A stretch of DNA of 56,998 nt from NCBI GenBank assembly GCA_016946835.1, contig JACVTC010000100.1, positions 637,501 to 694,498 on the forward strand, in the 5' to 3' direction. Below are positions 52,401-56,998 of this stretch, in pieces. The notes below the pieces were generated by a model. The model saw only the letters and a program-made list of their open reading frames with translations, was not told where the DNA came from and searched no databases. The position numbers were made by a program, and so were the translations under genes. The DNA is from Neocallimastix lanati (nom. inval.) (lineage: Eukaryota; Neocallimastigomycota; Neocallimastigomycetes; Neocallimastigales; Neocallimastigaceae). Numbering within the stretch: position 1 is the first letter of the stretch; each line of letters opens with the position of its first letter.

Positions 52401-53471
52401 TAATCGAACAATAATTCCTTCCGAGTATTCTTCATCTTGTGTTGCTAGTTGGATTCTTCCACGACTTTTTCCAACTGTTTCATATTCACCAGGTAATTTA
52501 TCAAAATACTGCTTAGTAACGATGCTTAGGTTACTACAAGAATCAATTAAAAGTTTTCCTAGTACTCCGTCAACACTTGCATCAACCATTGCTAAGTCTT
52601 CTTCGGCTACTTCATTACTTTTACTTATGTAGCTATGATCATAGTTATTCACTAATAAAGTTCGTGCTATTACATTGTCTACAGTTCCAATTATTTTAGA
52701 TTTTTCTAACTTTAAACCTTGAGTTAATTGTGAACGAATTTTCGGACATGCATTCAAGAGTTGACCTATCGTAATACTGGATTTAAGATTATTTAAATCA
52801 TCCATAATATTGTAAGGTTCTTTATTATTCATCATTTTGATATTCCTTTTTACTAACTGAGTATTTTCATTATTAGTTTCTTTAGTTTTTGTTGAAATTA
52901 ATTTTTCCAAAGTATTAGTTTTATTTTGTTGATTATCTTTATTCATTTCTATATCTTCTATTTCATTATCGATTACAAGTATATCTTCAGATTCAACTTT
53001 TTTCTTTCCTTTTGATGAATAATTGTTGTTTTCTTCTTTACTTTCTCTTACTCTTGTTATATTTCTTAATTCCTTTTCTTTTTGTTTTTCTTTGTTAATA
53101 TTTGGTTGAGTTAAAATTGAAGGAAGTATTTGATTTTTATAAACTTTATTTGGTTTATTATGTAGCTCATTTTCTTTCTTCTTTCTTAAAGCAGGAGTTG
53201 CGAAAGGACGTGGATTATCTTTTAAACTTTTATGTACTTTCTTGGAATTATTTTCTTCCTTTTCGCTGTTATTATCATTCATTTTTCTTTTTATAGCATT
53301 TATAATGATATTATCCTCACTTTCAGTTGTGTCACTAAAATCAGATTCTTCAGATTCTTTATTAAAGGAATTATTATCAATTGGGGTATTCTTGGTAAAA
53401 GTATTATTTTGTAAATTATTTAATGAAGCTATTGTTTTGTCATTGGGAGTGCTTCTGCTCCCATTTAGAAG
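49467..53471 (-). CDS. pol: Pol: protease, reverse transcriptase, RNase H, integrase (expressed by -1 frameshift)
   Basis: The frame is open from 53501, just after a TAA at 53504-53502. An internal ATG at 53282 starts a 1271-codon stretch, but entry by -1 frameshift at 53477-53471 is more likely, giving a Gag-Pol of about 1634 residues. Counting from the ATG: a charged low-complexity leader (1-170), a retropepsin-like site LLIDSCSN (244-251, D-S-C instead of the usual D-S/T-G), RT with LDLFSGFHQI and active-site YVFIDD near 590, and RNase H with RTDASYNGIGG near 745 and YTDHKPL. The integrase zinc domain HEGHx/H...CEKC lies near 930-970 (HNIGHEGYY...NCEKCQ), followed by DDE residues in LDIIGPLP, TTDNGVQF and SNGLTENRNKE, and a GPF/Y module (YYNGPFKIL) near 1230. 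It copies element RNA and inserts the cDNA. No stop or frameshift disrupts it. Confidence 0.93.
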   Translation of the reverse strand, partial: LLNGSRSTPNDKTIASLNNLQNNTFTKNTPIDNNSFNKESEESDFSDTTESEDNIIINAIKRKMNDNNSEKEENNSKKVHKSLKDNPRPFATPALRKKKENELHNKPNKVYKNQILPSILTQPNINKEKQKEKELRNITRVRESKEENNNYSSKGKKKVESEDILVIDNEIEDIEMNKDNQQNKTNTLEKLISTKTKETNNENTQLVKRNIKMMNNKEPYNIMDDLNNLKSSITIGQLLNACPKIRSQLTQGLKLEKSKIIGTVDNVIARTLLVNNYDHSYISKSNEVAEEDLAMVDASVDGVLGKLLIDSCSNLSIVTKQYFDKLPGEYETVGKSRGRIQLATQDEEYSEGIIVRLPVKINNYEFNADFRIIEKEDSFYDMLINFKTQIDHCLFIHPTLNSLCKLLSESEYEEIAKINNQYYDEESKICTIRKVKETNNEKEIIKELTPMEFIESDEFLSTLNKDYKEQIIKILKEMIDIVATSTEELTPSKLSPHKIRLKANAKPVKLRSYRLTKLKSDILKEELTKLIKKGLIEPSCSEWSSPVVLILKHNGKWRLCIDYRKVNDMTEKDSYSVPYIDEIFDSLGGSKIFTTLDLFSGFHQILMDEESVEVTTFTTKFGNYQFKVMPFGLTGAPSTFQREMNKILFPFIGEFVYVFIDDVLIYSKSIEEHLIHIKQVLEVFKENKLKINIEKCHFLQTEVDVLGHKLTTKGLSPMESKITAIKKWEAPSSIHELRSFLGAIGYYRDFIPKYAQITSPLCKLLKKNTKYEWNKEQQESFELLKEKLINAPILKFPSFDKPFIIRTDASYNGIGGVLLQKEEETGKEHPIHFISRSLKKTEKNYGITDLEGTALFYCMTKFKSYIEGNPLPTTIYTDHKPLVGLFKNKEPLNARQTRWCLTASMLGINIKYESGKKNVLADALSRMKSKEERKILLTKITNGNNEELLSKVIKEFINEKFTVIDGEDYFIDNGNYRKLITDENERFKLILEAHNIGHEGYYKTYQRLKKNFYWNHMIKDIKRIVSNCEKCQLNRPQPYPEPTENHPTKVEGPFVHLGLDIIGPLPKTRNNNQYIIVTVDYFTKWVEAEPTENITSSDIIKFLINVFARHGVPQVITTDNGVQFTSDMTKIFLDLYDVYVKFVATYHPESNGLTENRNKEIGKLLRLLGRKNQDWDEVLPSALWALRTTKNTATGHSSFELVYGREDQQPYDIAIRTIENAGKSYDEILMEKFVRHYQWTREACENVKNANKYWATRREEQISMKKGKELKAGDLVLVRNFSRTKLEPYYNGPFKILKIQFNTATLIDQKTGKQLDRNVHFKNLVKFNSAYREA

Positions 53472-53477
53472 TTTAAA
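53430..53477 (-). promoter_or_regulatory. Programmed -1 ribosomal frameshift signal (slippery UUUAAAC plus pseudoknot)
   Basis: In the gag frame the heptamer reads T TTA AAC (53477-53471), two codons before the gag TAA (53467-53465). Slipping back one base gives TTT AAA in the pol frame. A 7-nt spacer (53470-53464) leads to stem 1, TGGGAG (53463-53458) with CTCCCA (53449-53444), perfect 6 bp. Its 8-nt loop carries GAAGC (53455-53451), which pairs perfectly with GCTTC (53429-53425) after a 14-nt loop, forming an H-type pseudoknot. Geometry and heptamer match the best known -1 frameshift sites. Confidence 0.85.
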
Positions 53478-54370
53478 GACTTTTTGGAATATATTTCTTT
53501 TTTATTTTTTTCCATAATCTTATTTAATTGAGGGCAATAGTATGAGTAATGACCTTCTTCCTTACAGAAGAAACAAGTTTTAACAGATAAATTTCTCATT
53601 TTCTGGGTTGATTCTTCTATAATATCTTGAGGTTTCAGTTTATTATTTGTTTGACTTGTTTGGAAAGTTTCGTTTCTTCTTTTAGGATAAAGTCTTGAAG
53701 TAGTACTGTTTTGATTATTTTGATTATGCTGGGAATTATTAACATTATAGGTATTAATATTATTGTTCCTTACAGAAAGTCTATCTACTTTCTCGGCAAT
53801 TTTGAAAGCTTTCTCCATACTTATATCATCTTTAAGGGATAATTTCTTCCAGGCTTCATAATTATTTTGAATAGAATCAATATAATCTAGTACACCAATG
53901 CGCTTTCTTCTCTTTTTATCAAGTTTAGTGTACAAAGTTCTATATCTTACATTAAAGTCTTTAATCTTTTCGTTTCTTTTAATTCGCATTGCACGAAGTT
54001 CTTTAAGAAGTAAATTTTGGTCTTCTTTAATACCGTAAAAATTTTCAAGACTTGAAATAATTTTTTCAAGAGAAGGAAATTTATCATCATCAACATTTTC
54101 TTCTTCATCATCTTCTTCTTCATCTGATGAATCATCACTTTCATCATCACTATCTTCTCCCAAATCTTCAATAACGCGTTGTACTTCACCAGAGCTGGTA
54201 AGTAAACAAGCATTAAATATTGTTTCTGGATCTGTAATACCTTGTATCTTGATCCAAAGTTTTAATTCAGTAGCCCAGGACTTAATATCTAAATTGTCCT
54301 TGCTAAGTTTCACAATATCTCTTAATTCTTTTTTCAATTCTTTAAAGCTCAAAGTTGTTTCCTTGGACAT
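53465..54370 (-). CDS. gag: Gag-like structural protein with CCHC zinc knuckle
   Basis: About 301 residues from the preferred start at 54370 (MSKETTLSFKELKK). An in-frame upstream ATG at 54436 would add 22 hydrophobic residues and is less likely. A helical N-terminal part (LKLWIKIQGITDPETIFNAC) and a strongly acidic Asp/Glu stretch precede a capsid-like region (ENFYGIKEDQNLLLKELRAM, FNVRYRTLYTKLDKKRRKR). An Asn/Gln-rich linker and one CX2CX4HX4C knuckle (CFFCKEEGHYSYYC) near the C-terminus follow. It packages element RNA into particles. It ends within the frameshift signal and overlaps pol by a few codons in the -1 frame, so most ribosomes make Gag and a minority Gag-Pol. Confidence 0.88.
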   Translation of the reverse strand: MSKETTLSFKELKKELRDIVKLSKDNLDIKSWATELKLWIKIQGITDPETIFNACLLTSSGEVQRVIEDLGEDSDDESDDSSDEEEDDEEENVDDDKFPSLEKIISSLENFYGIKEDQNLLLKELRAMRIKRNEKIKDFNVRYRTLYTKLDKKRRKRIGVLDYIDSIQNNYEAWKKLSLKDDISMEKAFKIAEKVDRLSVRNNNINTYNVNNSQHNQNNQNSTTSRLYPKRRNETFQTSQTNNKLKPQDIIEESTQKMRNLSVKTCFFCKEEGHYSYYCPQLNKIMEKNKKEIYSKKSLNF

Positions 54371-54544
54371 TTTGTTTAAATATTTCTTGTTGTATATTAA
54401 TGAGGTGATTAAATAAGAATAAATTTGGAAATACAACTTTAAAAATATAATTTAATAGGTAATTTAATATCGAATCAATTTTTAAAACAATATATTTTAG
54501 TAACTTTTGAAAATAATAATTTTATTTGCTTTCTTTAGTAGATA

Positions 54545-54825
54545 TAAGCTCGAAATCTTTATCGACAACTTAGTAGAAATTATAAAGCACGAGGTTCTTT
54601 TCGACTACTTTATTAAGAATAATTTTTAAGTTCGAAATCTTTATCGACAACTCGATAGAATAATTTTTAAGTTCGAAATCTTTATCGACAACTCAATAGA
54701 ATAATTTTAAGTTCGAAATCTTTATCGACAACTTAATAGAATAATTTTAAGTTCGAAATCTTTATCGACAACTTAATAGAATATTTTTCAAGCTCGAAAT
54801 CTTTATCGACCACTTGAATTTTGTA
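54545..54825. repeat. ~41-bp minisatellite in the retrotransposon leader
   Basis: Six copies of a unit containing TTCGAAATCTTTATCGACAA, the outer ones starting GCTCGAAATC and the inner ones GTTCGAAATC, spaced about 41-42 bp, plus one diverged copy near 54585. It lies just upstream of gag on the element's transcript. Confidence 0.88.
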
Positions 54826-55403
54826 ATTTAGTATATTTGTAGTAATAAATTTAGAAGCAAAGTTTTATTTGTTATTTTCACCTTTCAAAAATTTTTCTTT
54901 TTAAACGATAAATATTGTATTGTTATAGCTAATAAAATTATTAATTAATTATAATTATTAAATACAAAAAAAAAAATAATCTTTATTGTCGTACAATCTG
55001 ATAGTACACACTGTCTGACGTGCAGCTTACCTAATGGTGTCATGCCACGCGTGTGCCACGATTACTATATTCAATATAAAATATAGCAGTTCAGAGCCCA
55101 CTAGCCCAATTACTATGTAGGATAAACTTAATCCGATAATCTATGTACGGAATAAAAAAAAATTTTAAAAGTATTCAATAATATTTTTATTAACTAATAA
55201 AAATTAACTAAAAACACAATATTTTCAAAGTAAATTAAGATTCTTTTACAGGAATTATTAAACAAATAAAGTATCAGTAATAAAAAAAAAAAATAAAAAA
55301 AATTTAAATGGCGAAGTTAGCCAAAGTCTGATACTTTATATAATAAAGTGCCTTATAACTAGCACAAAGAAAAGTAAAAAAAAATATATATAAAAAAAAC
55401 AAT

Positions 55404-55533
55404 CTTACGCCTTCGGTGACGTAAGCTCCTTATTCGCCAGTGCTTGGAAAGTACCCGCACCTTCGTGTGTTGAAACGTTGAAGGCTGAACTATTATTACC
55501 GGGTCGGTAACCAAATACCTTCGTCTACTTTCC
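55404..55533 (-). promoter_or_regulatory. Structured leader segment (candidate packaging/dimer signal)
   Basis: Three inverted repeats: CTTACG (55404-55409) with CGTAAG (55420-55425); TTACCG (55496-55501) with CGGTAA (55505-55510), a 3-nt loop; and GGAAAGTA (55446-55453) with TACTTTCC (55526-55533), enclosing the second hairpin. Such a nested fold in a retroelement leader suggests an RNA packaging or translation-control element. Function is inferred from position only. Confidence 0.45.
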
Positions 55534-55824
55534 AATTAATCTCCAAATTAACTACTATTCAATAACCTACTATGAATAGAGTTAATTTGTTGCTATCTGA
55601 GAATACACTGTGTATGAGCTCTATCCGCTCCTTGTTATAATTTTACAAAATTTGTTTTTTTAGAATCTTAATTTTACTTATTTAAAAAAAATTTTTTTTT
55701 TTATATATATATCAAACAAGCGCCATAGGTTAATCAAAGGATTAACGACTTACTTGTTTATCAATATAAAATAAAAAAAATTAAAAAAAAAATCTATGTT
55801 ATTTACTATTATTTCTATTTAATT

Positions 55825-55841
55825 CCCCGATATCTCCACCA
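55825..55841 (-). promoter_or_regulatory. tRNA primer-binding site
   Basis: On the minus strand TGGTGGAGATATCGGGG starts six bases inside the 5' LTR. Its complement CCCCGATATCTCCACCA has the form of a tRNA 3' end: T-stem part, acceptor strand, discriminator A and CCA. The predicted primer tRNA begins GGAGATA; I cannot name its amino acid. Confidence 0.75.
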
Positions 55842-55847
55842 TATAAA

Positions 55848-56168
55848 TGTTAAGGTTTTAGAGAATTAAATAAAAATAAAGTAAGGAAACACAAATTTTA
55901 TTTATTTATTTATTATTTTTATTTATAAATTTATTTGATTTTATTTGATTTTATTCGATTTTATTTGATGATCTTTAAAAATTAGTAGCAAAATTTACAA
56001 CTATTTATACTTTTTTTCAAGGCATAAAAGTTGTTCTTGCCACTAAATTACATTTTATTTATTTTTTTTTTTTTTAAAAACTATTAAATTTAAATTGATT
56101 TTTATAATTAATTATATAAAATTTAATTATAACAATATAAATAAAATACATTTATAATATTAATAAAA

Positions 56169-56219
<51 letters not shown>

Positions 56220-56716
56220 TTATTTATTTAAAAATATCTAAAATATTACTAATAAGAATTTATTTAATTGGCTATAATTTTTATTACAATCTGTTAAAAT
56301 ATTCAAATAAAAATAAAAATACTATTCTAATATAAAGGTTTTTAATAAAATAAAATATTTTTCAATATAAAATAAAACATTTCGATATAAAATTTTATAA
56401 TAAAAGTTAAAATATAATATATAAATTTTTAATTATCAATATATAAAAATATTATTAATACAAATTTTCATTATTAATATAAAAAAAAAATAAGACTCAT
56501 TATTAATATTGCTAATATAAGTTTTAAATATATAAAAATATTACTATTAATATAAGATTTAATATAAAAATATAAAGTTTAATATAATTTTTGATTTAAT
56601 TTTTGATCTTTGGATTTAAAAATTTATTAAAGTACAAAAATAATAATGTACACATAATGTATTAGAAATAAATCGTAGATTTAATTAAGAATGCATTATT
56701 TAGTACATTCTTATCA
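55848..56716 (-). repeat. 5' LTR of the retrotransposon
   Basis: 869 bp, TG...CA bounded, matching 48577-49448 with only homopolymer-length differences (14 versus 15 T, 47 versus 49 T). It should contain the element's promoter. Confidence 0.92.
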
Positions 56717-56720
56717 TTTA

Positions 56721-56998
56721 TGATAAGAATGTACTAAATAATGCATTCTTAATTAAATCTACGATTTATTTCTAATACATTATGTGTACATTATTATTTT
56801 TGTACTTTAATAAATTTTTAAATTCAAAGATTAAAAATTAGATCAAAAATTATATTAAACTTTATAATTTTTATATTAAATCTTATATTAATAGTAATAT
56901 TTTTATATATTTAAAACTTATATTAACAATATTAATAATAAATCTTATTTTTTTATTTTTATATTAATAATGAAAATTTGTATTAATAATATTTTATA
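56721..56998 (+). repeat. Inverted partial LTR of the same family (runs off the window)
   Basis: From TGATAAGAATGTAC this is the reverse complement of the LTR end, four bases (TTTA) from the 5' LTR. It carries about six substitutions, all transitions and mostly toward A/T, plus small indels over 278 bp. It is therefore an older, distinct LTR, not a mirror artefact. Whether it belongs to a full element or a solo LTR lies outside the window. Confidence 0.88.

Larger units (their letters stand above)
54371..55824 (-). other. Long 5' leader of the retrotransposon
   Basis: About 1.45 kb between primer-binding site and gag without an open frame. It alternates A/T-rich sequence with GC-richer blocks (54985-55140, 55404-55640) and a minisatellite (54545-54825). 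The GC-richer block at 55404-55533 contains several perfect hairpins; see separate entries. Confidence 0.7.
48577..56716 (-). mobile_element. Complete Ty3/gypsy-type LTR retrotransposon
   Basis: An 8.1-kb element read on the minus strand: 5' LTR (56716-55848), primer-binding site, ~1.45-kb structured leader, gag, a -1 frameshift signal, pol (protease, RT, RNase H, integrase) and 3' LTR (49448-48577). LTRs start TG and end CA and are flanked on both sides by TTTA (48573-48576 and 56717-56720), a 4-bp target duplication. The two LTRs appear identical apart from poly(T) lengths, and both ORFs are open, so it inserted recently and may be active. RT before integrase gives Ty3/gypsy order. No chromodomain or envelope gene is present. 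It inserted beside the older SINE. Confidence 0.92.

Noticed and set aside
49467-53282. Independent initiation of Pol at the ATG at 53282
   Set aside because: The pol frame is open upstream to 53501 and overlaps gag exactly at a canonical slippery heptamer with a pseudoknot, so frameshifting is the better explanation.
48577-56716. DIRS-like element because of inverted terminal sequences
   Set aside because: It has direct LTRs, a DDE integrase with zinc domain, TSD and primer-binding site; the inverted LTR lies outside it.
56439-56998. Simple assembly mirror artefact at the LTR palindrome
   Set aside because: The inverted arm carries several transitions and indels, so it is a distinct sequence; a junction error is still possible and should be tested with long reads.

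Overview
This is a eukaryotic nuclear window of extreme AT content: non-coding DNA is almost pure A/T with long poly(A)/poly(T) runs and microsatellites. It has short GT-AG introns, coding islands with a strong GCT/GTT/CGT/AAG codon preference in a few genes, and abundant retroelements. This fits an anaerobic gut fungus (Neocallimastigomycota) best. That is an inference from composition and gene content; a dictyostelid-like AT-rich protist is the main alternative. No rRNA, functional tRNA or CRISPR array is visible.

Layout. 1-6.3 kb is intergenic. At 6.77-7.63 kb (+) lies a 286-aa P-loop-fold protein resembling the A32/FtsK-HerA packaging ATPases, with degenerate Walker motifs and highly biased codons. 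At 9.26-16.13 kb is a head-to-tail cluster of five non-LTR (LINE) pieces, all on +, mostly joined poly(A)-to-truncated-5'-end; the longest carries endonuclease and reverse transcriptase but has a frameshift and an internal deletion. Five host genes follow on the minus strand: a three-exon bHLH transcription factor (17.4-20.2 kb), a three-exon SLC35A-type nucleotide-sugar transporter (26.4-27.7 kb), a LARP1-like RNA-binding protein with La motif and DM15 repeats (29.6-32.7 kb), an unrecognised basic Q/K-rich protein (36.1-37.1 kb) and a sugar-porter MFS transporter (39.9-41.5 kb). I resolved splice junctions that keep frame for the spliced genes. At 43.3 and 46.5-47.4 kb (+) are broken ankyrin-repeat genes.

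The right end is mobile. A tRNA-headed SINE (48.05-48.56 kb, minus) with target-site duplications shares its 3' end and a GC-rich palindrome with the LINEs. A complete, young Ty3/gypsy-type LTR retrotransposon (48,577-56,716, minus) follows, with near-identical LTRs, TSD, primer-binding site, structured leader, Gag and Pol, and abuts a second, older LTR in inverted orientation.

The most striking observation is at the Gag/Pol junction. Gag overlaps Pol in the -1 frame at a canonical UUUAAAC slippery heptamer, followed 7 nt later by a perfect H-type pseudoknot (6-bp and 5-bp stems). The second is the LINE/SINE partnership, visible in shared 3' ends and a conserved palindrome. Pervasive satellites (an ~800-bp ATTTT array, a ~214-bp AAT array) and several tandem duplications fill the rest.
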